DNA of 64,000 bases. Source: Blastomyces gilchristii SLH14081 (taxonomy: Eukaryota; Ascomycota; Eurotiomycetes; Onygenales; Ajellomycetaceae). Shown piece after piece: positions 12,122 through 23,759 of this stretch (position 1 is the first letter of the stretch; every line of letters starts with the position of its first letter). The notes beneath the pieces are model-generated. The model did not search any database. It was not told where the DNA came from and saw nothing but the letters and a program-made list of their open reading frames with translations. The stretch is taken from positions 3,995,632 through 4,059,631 of the forward strand of contig NW_003101682.1 in assembly GCF_000003855.2 (NCBI RefSeq), given 5' to 3'. The position numbers and the translations under genes are program-made.

Positions 12122-12126
12122 CTATT

Positions 12127-14350
12127 AAAAGATAGTGTATAGCTGTTTTAACAGACTATATGTGATCAATTTCCTCCTCTTCATATTCAGATATTTCTGC
12201 ATTTAGTCATTTTCTTGTAGCTGCTTGAGTTCCTGATAGAAAGTCTATTAAGTATTTAATTCCTGTCTCAGTTGAGAATAAGAACCTTATATTTAATTAA
12301 TTTAGATTATACTTCTCTTTCAATCTGACTCTGAAACTATTGTATAATACACAGTGTATTACAATATACTCAGAATTCTCATTTGCATTGCAGAATGAGT
12401 ATTCTATTGAATCAAATCTATCATCAAATCTTTGTATATAAGATTTAAAATAGTCATATTCTAGATTCAACTGCATTATAGATGAGAATACTTTCTTTTT
12501 ATATTTGATTAAACAAGATTTTCACTTGAGTTTTATTTTAAATCTTGCATAATGTATACTATTCTTTTGTTTCTGCCAGCTTTCATTTCACTTATCTAAA
12601 TAGAATTCTTTTATTTTTCTCTTTATAAAAGACCAGAACATAATTTTTTGAATAGCTCTGCTTAATTCTGAACTCTTTTTTACAGCTAAATCAGCCAATT
12701 CATTGCCATGAATATTTATATAAGCAGGAAGTCAGTGCAGATGAATTATCAGTATTGATGTTCTTCTCTTTTGAATTTTTAAAACAGAGTTTAAAATCAG
12801 TTCAAGATTTATTTGACTATTATAAATCTGACTATTTCTAAGTCTTTTTAAAGCAGCTTGACTATCAGAGAATATTTATATCTCTTTCAAACTATTTCCT
12901 CTTTTATAAGATTTTATTTCAATAAGTTTGAAAGCTTTCACTATTACAAATAGTTCAGCATCAAAGACTTCAGATTCACAGTCTAAATTTCAGAAATCTG
13001 AGATAAAATTGATATTATCTTCAGTATAAGCAATGCCTGCGCCTAATCTATTCAAGTTCTGATTTTTTACGTCATCTGAATAAATCAGAATAGAGTGTTT
13101 TATATTAATTGTAGAAATTCTCTTCAAATACTATTCATATTCTCTCTCTCTTTAGATAGTTCACTTATTTACAAGTCTGTGAGAGATTCAAGCTTTTCTC
13201 TTCAGAGAGATATTTTCTGATGATTAACTTTTTCAATATTTAATAAAGAAAATTGATTTTTAATCAGTGAGTATAGTCTGTATAGTTGAGAGAGCATTTG
13301 CTTTGAAGAATTATTTTCATTTCAATAAAGAAATCTATTTCAATCTAGTTCATTTCCAGAGTTAATTGATGAAAATAAAGAAGAGACTCTTTCTCTGATT
13401 ATATAATTTAAGCTCATCTTTATAACTCTGAGAGTATAGTTTATACAGGCCTTCTCAAATCTAATAGCAGAAGAGAGAATTGAAGCTTCAATTTTCATTG
13501 CTTTAATAGAAGATGATTTGAATACTTTCAGAATTCTTCTCAAAGCTCTGTTTTACAGACTTTGAAAGAGTTCAGTGAAATTTTCTTAATTATTTCATCA
13601 AACTTGAACTTCATAATCAGCTACTGAGATAATACAGACTATGTATAACTGTCTCATAGTCTGAAAGAATAGACCTCTCTCTGTATTTGATAGTCTGATT
13701 ATACTATTCAATAGTCTTTCTGCCTTGATAGTTCTTTGTTGAATATGATATTTAAAATTCAACTTGAAGTTTAACCATACTTCTAATCATTCGACATTTA
13801 AACCGGGTTTAATCTCTATATTTATAAGAGTTAGACATAGTTCTTTCTCATTGAATCTAGAAAAGAAATGAATTAACTCAGTTTTATTCATATTAAATTG
13901 AATTTGATTGATATCTGCTCTAACAAAGATTTTCTTTACTGCTTTTTCAATCACTTCTAAATTCTCTTTGATTGTTTTTAAACTGTAGAATAGATCAATA
14001 TCATTCATATAACTTAAAGATCTCAATATTTTCATATCTCTATTCTTGAATAGATATGCAGTGTATATTGCAAATAACATGAGTGAGATTGAAGATTCTT
14101 ACAGTACTTCTATTTTTATCTCAGTTTTGTCTTGTTTTATTTCATCAAAGAATAGTTGTATGATTTCTTTAGATATAAAACAGTTAACTCATTTTATTAG
14201 AGAAAGTGGCAGTTTTAACATCTTCAAAGTGTGAATTAACTTTGACTTTGAAACATGATCAAATGCTTCTTTTATATCAATAAAAACTGCAGTTTTGACC
14301 AGATCTTCATCCTTTGCTATTTGAATGTCATGAACAACTGACAGAACAGT
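12127..14350 (-). pseudogene. LINE L1 ORF2, 3' half: RT end, RNase H, zinc knuckle
   Basis: The minus-strand continuation of L1 ORF2 between the family A and B insertions. From right to left: reverse transcriptase palm (catalytic box YMND at 14000-14011, normally YxDD) and the thumb (LIHFFSRFNEKELCL near 13840). An RNase H domain at about 12850-13110 has an IYSD-type start and a SELF-like Glu region. A C-terminal CX2C...C knuckle lies near 12350-12420, and the ORF ends near 12160. RNase H in ORF2 fits the Tad1/I-type LINE clades. A few stops break the frame, fewer than in the Gypsy copies. ORF2 resumes at 21914 beyond element B1. Confidence 0.9.
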
Positions 14351-14607
14351 TGTAAGAAATCTCACTCCTCGCGGATTCTTTACCTCTATTCCTATCTCTC
14401 ATGTAATCAATAAGGTTAGCAGCTCTTGACTACACACAACTATATAGACTGGAGTTCACAACTACTATTTACAACTCAGCTTGTATACTATTATACATTT
14501 AATCTCTACATTTATCTTTCTACTGTGAATACTTCTAGTAGTTAACAGTACATATCACATCAAGCTACAAACACTCAAATAAATGTCTGTGAGCACTTAG
14601 TCTTACA
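14351..14607 (+). repeat. Family B 5' LTR of B1
   Basis: The LTR begins TGTAAGAAATCTCACTCCTC and ends CTTAGTCTTACA. The outer start keeps CTCGCGGATTC. The inner end has lost all CpG that the 3' LTR keeps at the same positions. A TATATA box lies at 14441-14446, 38 bp before the segment (14479 on) that corresponds to the primer-binding complement. Confidence 0.93.
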
Positions 14608-14608
14608 T

Positions 14609-14616
14609 TTCAAGCT
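14609..14616 (+). other. Candidate self-priming site, family B
   Basis: TTCAAGCT begins one base after the LTR. It is the reverse complement of AGCTTGAA, which lies 34-38 bp downstream of the LTR TATA box (intact at 21784-21791; mutated to AGCTTGTA in this 5' LTR). B2 has the same site on the other strand at 53484-53491. Eight bases is short, so this is weaker than the family A case. Confidence 0.5.
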
Positions 14617-14639
14617 CTGTCAGTCAGCAACTGTCTATT

Positions 14640-15760
14640 ATGACTGAAAGAACTAGAAACTTACATGCTTCAATCTCTGCAAACTCTACTACAGACACTC
14701 AGAAGCAGTTATCTAAATTATGAATAACTCTCATGAAAGAAGTTTTAGAGAACTTATTAATCACTTACAGAACATCATTCTCTGCATCTTTGACTGAGAA
14801 ACTCTTCAAGTCTATGAATAAATTAATCTCAGTGAAGAACATTCTTGAGCATCTCTTATAAAATCAAGCTATTTTTCTATAAGAAATGCTTACTATCTAT
14901 AAACACTCTTAAATTAAGTGTCTAAACATGATCTTCAGAGACAACTATGAACTAAAAAGATACTTTCTTAAGCTATAATCACTTAAGATCTTCTACTGAA
15001 TCACAATCTATAAAAGCTTTTACAAGTTTGTATTTAAAATTGACTCACAAGCCTATCTATGTGATATAAAAGATGAAGAAGCTGTTATCTATATAATGAT
15101 AGATCTCTACTATACTGAAGTCAAGAACTAACTGAATTATCTAGAGAATAATTCTAAGAGATCTCACTAATCTGTTCTTAAGATCTATTTAGAGAATAAG
15201 TTGAAGAACTCTGTAAGTAGAACAGAGAACATCTGAGCTGTAATCATCAATATTAGAAAAAGAGATGAGAAATCTGATAATGACTACTCACAGTACTTGA
15301 TGAAATTGTAATATGCATTAAGATCTGTGAAAACAGAGCTCTGAAATAAGATCTGAATGATAATATTTTTAAACAGACTGAATAAAGCTATGTAGAACAA
15401 GCTCATTGAGTAAGACTTCAAGTTCTTGACTCTGAAGAAACTAATGACTCTTATTTATTACTTATAAATAACTGTAAGAGTCACAGACTTACAAAGAGCA
15501 GATCACTGACTGACTCTGCAGAAATCAGAATAATAGAGAACAGATTTACTGAGAAAAGATATTAAGATATAGAGAGATTTGTATCTGACTGCTGAGTAGA
15601 GAGAGAGAGCTTCACAAGTTTCTGTAAATAGAGTGTATAATAGAGAGATTAAGAAAAAGAGTCTTTACTTTATCTATTCTAAATCAGAATATCTCTGTGC
15701 AAACTCTTCAAATAAATTAAAATAGAAATTTGAGAAGTTATAGACAGAGTCAGCAACAGT
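14640..15760 (+). pseudogene. Family B gag, decayed (B1)
   Basis: A gag-like polyprotein region. The start is near the Met of MTERTRNLHAS at about 14640. A capsid-like stretch follows with few stops (for example KNSVSRTENI, then SQYLMKL), then a basic linker. A nucleocapsid knuckle remnant near 15660-15705 reads YFIYSKSEYLCANS, where Cys and His positions have become Tyr and Ser through TGT/CAT-to-TAT-type changes. The matching, better preserved region in B2 is on the minus strand at about 52430-53470. It would package the element RNA. Ends are approximate. Confidence 0.72.
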
Positions 15761-15779
15761 CTTCTTAAGAGTCTTAAAG

Positions 15780-18700
15780 CTGACACCTGAATCTGTTACT
15801 CTCTCAATGAAAATACATGCTTATGAAGAGAGATTGTGTTGTAATACTGCTGTTTCATAATCATGAGAAGTCTTGATAAACTTAGAATCTCAGATCAATG
15901 TAGTGTCTCTAAAGCTCACAGAGTCAATAAGCTGAATAATGAAAACTGAGAATCTGCTCTTATAATAAGCAGAGTGTAAGAACTCAAATCTAAGAGCTTA
16001 GAAACTTATAAGAGTTATCTTTGAATTACAAGATCTCTCTGAAATCTGAAGAAGATTTGTGAAAACTGTGATTATCATGAATATCATAGATGATATATAC
16101 TTGAGACTTGTATAACTTTAAAGACATAATCTGCATATAGCTGTCTGTGAGTCAGATTTATACTTCTAATCAGTCTTGACAGACTTACTCACAGAGATAG
16201 AATCAGTTAATACTGCAGAGTTGATTAGAGAATATAAGTCTATCTATTTAATAACTTTATAAATGTCTGAGGACTTTGCAGTCATGAAAACTGAGCTTCA
16301 GATATTAGAGAAGTATTAATATCTCACAGAGATGTTCAGTTCAGCTAAGACAGCTTCACTTTCATATCACTGTGAGAAGAATCTGATAATAAATTTAATA
16401 GAAGAGTAGAAACCCTTCTAAGAATCAATCTATAAGCTCTCTTATCATGAAACAGAGATCTTAGAGACTTATATGAAGAAGAATCTGAAGAATGACTTTA
16501 TCTGATTATTGTAGATCTTTGAAAGAGTCTCTGTGATATTTATAAAGAAGAAGAATGAAGATCTCAGATTATATATAAACTATTATAATCTGAACTTCAA
16601 GATAATAGCGTTACTATTCCCTGTCTCTAATTGAGAATGTAATTAGTCATTTTACAAGAGCTGTCATATTCACACAACTGAATATGATCAATGTATATAC
16701 ACAGCTGTGAATATAGTCTGAGAATGAATGAAAGACTGTCTTTAGAACTGTACTGAAATTATTTAAATATCTAGTGATATCTTTTGATTTGACTAATATC
16801 TCTGAAGGATTTCAATCTTTCATTAATAAAATACTTCACATATATCTGAATGTCTTTATAATAGTATATCTGACTAATATAATGATATACTTTGCAAAGA
16901 AGAAACAATACAGTGAGTAGATATAAACTGTATTAAAGATCTTAGATGAGATAGAACTGTATATTAAGCTTATAAAGTATAACTTCAGTGTCTGTTGAAT
17001 TAATTTTCTAGAATATGTAATCACTGCAGATGACATTCAGATGAAATCTTTATAAATTAAGACTATTCTATTATAGCTGAAGTTAACTAGTATTCATGAG
17101 ATTTAGATCTTTCTGAGCTTTATAACTTTTAATAGATAATTTATCTTTGCATTCATAAGAATCATCTTAACTCTTATGAATATACTGAAGAGTGAAAATA
17201 CAAAGAAGTCATTCTATTAATAATGAATAAAAGAATTGTTGAGAAGAAAGATCTGTAAGAACTTTCTTATCTCAGTAGCTTATAGAGTCTTTATAAGATT
17301 AAAGTAGACATTTATAGATATATTAATACTATTTCACTTTAATCTCTTACTCTTACTCAGATTGAAGACAGATGTCTTCTTCTTTATAATTTCAGAAATA
17401 GTTTTATAACTATAGTTAAATGAGAACTGAGTTTTCATAATCTTTTTCTTATAAAAGATACAACTCATAGAGATTAACTATAACATTCATGATCAGAAGC
17501 TTTTTATAATAGTGAAATTATTTCATCACTGATATTACTACTTTAAGAGTCTTATAACAGTGATTACTATTAGAACTGATTATAACAGCTTATAATAATT
17601 TACTTCAATTAAGAAACTCTTACAGCAGTAGATCTACTGAGCTCAGAGACTGAGTGAGTTCTGATTCAAGATAGAATATATCAAGAGAACTAAGAACTCA
17701 GCAGACAGACTCATTTACAGATCTGACTATGTTAAGAGTAGAACAACAGATACAGAGAGACTAGAGAAAATAGAAAAGATTTACAGAATACTCAGACTAA
17801 GTGTTATAAAGAGATTAACTGAAGAGTCTCTCAATTCTCTGTAAGAGAAGAGAAAAGAGAGAGAGAAGATATCTGTATAACTACTCTCTATAACACTGAG
17901 AGTTAACACTCTGAGAATCTCTGTAAGAATTCTTGAAGAGAATATCTATAATCTGAAGAGTTTGTAGACTTTAAGAAGTACTGTAGAAGATTTAATATAA
18001 AAAGAAACAGAGTATAAGTTCTTATAAGATCTTCTATTCAGATTGTCTGAACTATAACTGAAGAATGAAAATACTTAGTATTTTCAGAAACTGCTTACAG
18101 CAGAAATCAATTCTGTAGAAATAAAGAATTAAAGATACTTAAATAGTCTCTTACAAAGAGAGAGCAGAATTTATATACTTATAAATAAGTTTCTATGTAT
18201 AGAACTTATTAAAAGGTATCATGACTCTTCTCTAGCAGATTATTTTATAGATACTAGAACTTATGTATTACTTATAAGAAAATACTTATGACTGAAGATA
18301 TGAGAACTTATAAAGAAGATAGTGAATTCTTATACTATTTATCAGAATTCATAGATAGTGCAGTTCAGATTATATAAAGAACTTACTTCTTTATTCATCT
18401 CATACAAATCTTGAAATCAGCTAGAAATGAACACTCTTATAAGTCTCTCTGAAACTAAGAACATATATAATACCTGCTTTGACAGTGTGCTGGTGATAGT
18501 AGATCACTTTATCAAGATAACATACTTTATATAAGGGGCCTACGCCGAATAGATCGGTATAATATTGATAGGTCTTATATAACAAAGAGAAAAACGTTAG
18601 AGAAGGAAAGAAAGAGAAAGTGTAGAAATCAGCAATCAGAGTGGATATTTATACGCGTATGTAGTGGCGTACGCGGTGGGGCTTCGGGGCGGAAGAATCT

Positions 18701-19800
18701 ATACGCGTTCATGGCGGCCGAGGATCGGCGATCGAGAATGGCCGAGAATCGGAGTGTACGTGTTCGAGAATGGAGCAGTTGAAATCTATGAAGTGTAACA
18801 GAATAGTCTATATGATTGATCAGGCGCAGCCCGCCACACTTTATACTCACTCATAAGAACTTAAAGTCAAAGAATTTAACTTATATCATTGTCTGTGATA
18901 TAATCTGATTCTATGAGTTGTCTGCAAATATTATCTTAGATAGAGAATTAATCTTGATAAGAGAGTTCTGATCTAATCTAATAACTATACTGAAGATCTT
19001 ATAAGATTTAAGTACAGCTTTTTATTAATAGAACAGATGATTAGATAGAATATCTAATAAGTATATTAAAACAGTATCTGTGATACTTTGTTAATTACAA
19101 TGAGAATGACTAAGTGTATTAATTATCACTCACAGAGTTTATATATAATAACTCAAAGTATATTAACACAGATAAAACTCTTTTTAACATACTCACTGAG
19201 ACTTATCTGTGAATAATCTTAATGAATCTGTAAGAGTATACTATAGAGTGTAGTAATGTCTGTGAATAAGCTAAGAGAATTCAGAATATTCAGAAGAAAG
19301 TCTGTGAATTCTTGAGAAAGATTTAACAGTATCAGAAGAGATACTATAACTTTAAGTATATTATAAAGAGTTTTAAGAAAGATAATAAAGTCAGACTGAA
19401 TCTAGAAAACATTATTATATAAAGAACTAGTGAGAAGCTGAATCTCTTATAGACAGAGTTTTATAAGATTATAAAGAAAATGAGCTTACAATTCTATAGA
19501 TTAAAACTGTTATCTAAACTGCAGATATATAATGTTTTTCATATCTCTTTACTTTATAAATATAAGAAATTCTTAGAAGAGAACTCTGTGACTTATCACT
19601 CTATTCACAAAGCACTAGAGAGTGAAAGAGAATATCAGAGTAAAGAGATTATTAACTTAGAGAAGTGAGATAATAAGCTCTGATTCAAGATTCAGTGATA
19701 AGAATACTCTGATAAGATAAATAAGTTCACTTAAGAATTATTCAGACAGATAAGATATCTGTAAAAGATGAGACATGACTTTTATACTGTGAATTCTGAT
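15780..19800 (+). pseudogene. Family B pol: protease, RT, RNase H, integrase, chromodomain (B1)
   Basis: A protease-like segment lies near 15880-15920 (SQINVVSLKL after a degraded DSG). RT is at about 16460-17060 with KKKNEDLRLYIN and a degraded YLDD box reading YLTN near 16866. RNase H is about 17340-17760. The integrase begins near 18200 (RYHDSSLADYF in the zinc-binding part) and is interrupted at 18530 by a solo LTR, resuming at 18844. The NVFHISLLYKYKKF end and a chromodomain (REYQSKEIINLEK, then W-F-KIQ) follow near 19510-19760. The chain is collinear with B2. Stops occur in every frame. Confidence 0.85.
18530..18838 (-). repeat. Solo family A LTR, nearly undecayed
   Basis: A 309-bp family A LTR in reverse orientation with no internal region. 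It is flanked by a perfect duplication CTTTA (18525-18529, 18839-18843). It carries about 24 CpG, in sharp contrast with the surrounding integrase pseudogene. It gives the best view of the original LTR: ACGTTTTTCTC at the inferred RNA start and GGCGTAGGCC near the 3' end. It arose by LTR-LTR recombination after a late insertion into B1. Confidence 0.95.
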
Positions 19801-19959
19801 AAGTTAGAATAATACAGTCTTCACTAAGAATCTGATTGTGATAAAGATATTAACACTGTTATTTATGAATTCTAGTCTATAAGATAATGAGTTTCTACTA
19901 AGATGAATAGTCTGCAGTATATATAAAGAGAAGAAGAAATTATATTATTATTAAAGCTA

Positions 19960-21640
19960 AAAATAAAGAAAAATAAACAGGGCTGTGAACATAATTTAGG
20001 GATTAATAAAGAAAAAATAAAGAAAACTCATACTTATATTCTTAATATCTGAGATACTTAACTTCTTCATGACTATTAATTCTCTTCTTTAAAGAAGCAG
20101 AAAGTATTATATCTGCAGTATAGATAATTATTGTATTTAATATGAAAATTATCAGAAATGCACAGACTTCAAGAGAGTCAGATATCAGAGTATATACAGT
20201 TATAGCAGAGTCTTGAAAACTGATTATCTATATATATAATATCTACTTCTCACAAAGCTATGTTTACTCTCTCAGTTATACTGAAGTATTCAGTCTGAAA
20301 ACAATTGAGATATAGAGAGAGAGCTCATCTACTCAGATTAACTCTTATTATATATTCATGACACTCACATTTTCTTAATTACTCAGATTTTACAGGTACT
20401 CAGAGACTTATTCCTCATTGATAATGAAATTTCAGAAATGTGCTGTGATGTGAGAACTGTTGATAGAGAAGCTAGATATATTTACATATGCCTGATTAGA
20501 GATTATACAGATAGAGAAGAAGTGATTATAGATCTATAGAGTTATTGAGAACACTGACAGCATCAGAAGCTTTACAGAAACTGTCAGCTAGAGTCTGTAA
20601 GAAATTACTTATAGAAAGTCTTACAGCAAAGAGCAGAACTTCACTACTTAAAGTCAGAGACTGATCTGAGAAAGGCACAAAGTTAATCACTGATCTGAAG
20701 ATTGAGTGCAGTGACAGAGCTAAGAAGAGTGAAGATACTGTTATAAGTAATAATGTATCTGCTTCATTAGTCAGTAAAAAGTCATCAGAGAAGTCACAGA
20801 GATGCTTATAAGAAGCTCAGCAGTAGTCAAACATTATTTATAAAGATATTAAAATTGAAAAAAGTTTTAATTCTTGAGAAGTTCTTGAATCAATATACAG
20901 ATATTGTCAGAAATACTCTCTCTCTATTATCTGAGTGAAAATACTTAACAGATGAAAGAGAATACTCACAGTTATAAGAATGAAAGCTATTATAGAAAAA
21001 TAAAAAAGAAGATGAGATTTTACAGATAGATCTGAGATATTTATACTACTCTAAAGAGGTTTATTTATACTATGAATAATCTCATAGAACAGTCAGATCA
21101 CTCTAGTAAATAAAGAGTAATTATGAATTACAGATCTGAATCTTTCTATATGACTATAAAGAGTGATTATAGACTATGAACATCTTGATTCTACAATTCT
21201 ACAGAGTTAATCAAAGAATGAAAGAATTCCTCATAATTCTACAGTGTTAAAAAATGCTGATTTATGAGAATGAGTGAAAGATTAACTTATAAATGCTTCT
21301 CTTTGATAAGAATAATCTCATAGAAAGTAATTCATCTGTAGAATGAATCTGTGTAATGATTATATAAGAATCTTACAGAAATGATTAAGAGTTAACTGAA
21401 ACTCTTCTATATAAAAGATTTGAGATGAATCTGTATAATAGTCAGAGAAAGATCTGCAGATTATAAAGAATCTCATAGAATAAAAAACTGAGTGATAGAC
21501 TCTTTTCTCTTTGTAGTAATAAGAGATTTTCTCTCACTGAGATTTTTTTTATAGATATGAAGAGTTTTTAGTGAGTATCACTGCAGTGCTGAGCCTGATT
21601 CTATGAAATCACTTAGTGAACAGCTTTGTGAACAAAGTCT
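19960..21640 (+). pseudogene. Family B extra 3' reading frame (ORF3) in B1, function unknown
   Basis: Between the chromodomain and the 3' LTR lie about 1.7 kb that align with 46800-48420 of B2. The shared frame reads VDREARYIYICLIRD here and IDREPRHIHICLVRD in B2, followed in both by CQLESVRNYL, and later FLNQYTDIVRNTLSLLSE in both. It is Lys- and Leu-rich towards the end. I do not recognise the family. It sits where envelope-like or other accessory ORFs occur in some LTR elements, but I see no signal peptide or membrane segment. Many Trp-to-stop changes interrupt it. Confidence 0.5.
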
Positions 21641-21641
21641 T

Positions 21642-21655
21642 AGAGAGAAGAGAGT
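21642..21655 (+). other. Polypurine tract of B1
   Basis: AGAGAGAAGAGAGT directly precedes the 3' LTR. The complement is found at the equivalent place in B2 (46779-46792). Confidence 0.7.
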
Positions 21656-21656
21656 A

Positions 21657-21913
21657 TGTAAGAAATCTCACTTCTTATAAATTCTTTATCCCTATTTCTA
21701 TCTCTCATATAATCAATAAGATTAGCAGCTCTTAGCTACACACAACTATATAGACTGAAGTTCATGACTACTATTCACAACTCAGCTTGAATACTATTAT
21801 ACATTTGATCTCTACATTTATCTTTCTACTGTAAATACTTTTAGTAGTTAACAGTACATATCACGCCAAGCTGCAAACACCCGAATAACCGCCTGCGAGC
21901 ACTTATTCTTACA
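21657..21913 (+). repeat. Family B 3' LTR of B1
   Basis: A 257-bp LTR. The inner start is decayed (CACTTCTTATAAATTC) while the outer end keeps four CpG in ACACCCGAATAACCGCCTGC. It is followed by the target duplication ACAGT. Confidence 0.93.
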
Positions 21914-23690
21914 ACAGTGTTTATTGCAGAGCCTTGTTTTCTACCTCTCATTTTTTCACTGAATAGAAGAGAATCATTAATAGAGCTTATAAAAGATAGT
22001 TGAGTAGCTATTATCTTTTTTAAAACCTTTTCTAGACAGTTCAACAGAGATATTACTCTATATGACTTAGAAATTGAAGTTTTTCTATTAGGTTTTGCAA
22101 GGATCACTTCAGTGACTTCTCTCCAGTATTCAGAATGATACTCATTTTTCAAGAGATTGAAAAAGAGCTCAAAATATTCATTATTGAAGTAGGAATATGT
22201 ATTTTAAATGGTCAAGTGATTGATTGAATCAGGCTCTGCAGCAGTTTTAACTGAACTTGAGAAGATAGCTGACTCTAATTCATCTTGTGTAAGCTCAGAT
22301 CATTCTCAGTCTTTTTTATTAATATAGTTATGAAGTGATATATTCTCTTTCTCTGAATCTGAATCTGATGAGTTTTGAAAGAGAATTCTCATAAAAGATT
22401 GACATTTTTTCTTAAAAGAATTTGCTGTATATGATTCATTCTGAAACTTATATTCTAAAGCTGGAAGTTTTGCTACACTTCTTATTTTAGTATAGTTAAA
22501 AGCTTTAAAAACTGTTCTTCTTTATACTTCTTCAAGAAATTTGTTTCAGTAGTCTGTTTTAGCTCTATTAATATATGAAAAATATTCATTTCTGACAGCT
22601 TTGAACTCTTTATCAGATATTACATCATTCTTTCAATCTCTTCTAGCAGTAGCTAATTATTTTCTTTGAGATGTGATATTCTCATTTCATCAAGATTTGA
22701 AATACTCAGAAGACTTTTTCTTTGAAGTATTATCTTTAACACTTGTTAGAATAATAGATATAATAAGCTTTACTCTATTCTCAAGCATTTCATTTGAGAT
22801 ATCTTGATCAGAATTTTAATATAGCTGACTCTGCTTTTCAGATTTTAACAGTTTTATACTTTCTTCAACTGCTTTTCAATCCACTTTTTCAAAGTTATAC
22901 TGATTAGAGAGAAGAGGATTTTCACTTATTTATTTTACACTAAGTTCAATATTAAATTGAATAATCTCATAATCTGATTCTGATGTCTCATTTGAATCAA
23001 TAAATCAGTTTATAAGTCTTTTTTCAATTAGATTTTGTGACATGAAGATTAGATCTATAATAGATTTCTGTTTCATGTCTTTTCTAAAGAATGGTTATTA
23101 ATCAGACTTGTTAACTAGATCTTTGAATGCTCAAAGATTCATTCAATCAGAGTATCTACTCTTACTGCTCTTTTACATTCTGATTTTCATCAGAGATGAT
23201 ATGCACTGAAATCTTCTACAATTATAGAGTTCCTTAACAGAGTTATGTTCAGAAAATCTGTATTAATTGTTCAGATATTATTATTTTTCTTCAATGACTT
23301 TTTATTATAGATATTTATGAGCTTTTTTGAATTAAACTCATTCTCTTTATCTATAATATCACTCACTAGAATATCAGGGTCAGATATGATATTAAATCTT
23401 AAATTAAATGAATATCTTATTCTCTTTCTTTCATAGATCACTACTCTTGACTTTATGTCAGACTTTTGAGATAGAAAGCAGTATTAGCTTGAATGAGAAA
23501 TGATGTATTTTTACTCAGTATCAAAATTTGATTTCTGCAGCAGTACAAAATCAACTTTTTATTTAAATGCAATTTGAGGATAAGAATAAATGCAATTTAA
23601 GTTTCTATTCACATTATTTTGAATAAATGTCATTTTTGCAGAGTTTTTAAACTTTTTTTGTTCTTTTTGTTGTATATTCATACTAAAAGA
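21914..23690 (-). pseudogene. LINE L1 ORF2, 5' half: endonuclease and RT start
   Basis: From right to left on the minus strand: a start near 23681 (MNIQQKEQKKF, then VNRNLNCIYSYPQ) and an APE-type endonuclease with DFVLLQKSNFDTE near 23530. The EDFSAYH segment near 23200 corresponds to the GDFNAHH motif. A linker and the first RT blocks follow (PNRKTSISKSYRVISLLNC near 22050), up to the B1 insertion. The endonuclease would nick the target and RT would prime there. Stops are mostly TGA and TAA replacing Trp and Gln. It continues at 14350. Confidence 0.85.
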
Positions 23691-23759
23691 GAGTAGAGAT
23701 AGAGTAGAATCTAATCACTATCATCAGATAGTAGATTATAACTATTTTAAAAAGTAGGA

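Larger units (their letters stand above)
14351..21913 (+). mobile_element. Complete family B Gypsy (chromovirus) element B1
   Basis: Two 257-bp LTRs (14351-14607, 21657-21913) flank a gag-pol interior plus an extra 3' coding region. The 5-bp target duplication ACAGT at 14346-14350 and 21914-21918 is perfect, and L1 ORF2 reads across it (GAACAGTG). Without the nested solo LTR the element is about 7.25 kb, the same as B2 (7231 bp). Gag, protease, RT, RNase H, integrase and chromodomain are recognisable across stops. CpG survives only at the outer LTR edges and in the nested solo LTR. Confidence 0.95.

Noticed and set aside
18629..18850. Minus-strand 73-codon frame with Arg-rich sequence
   Set aside because: Lies inside the solo LTR; open only because the LTR is CpG-rich and undecayed.
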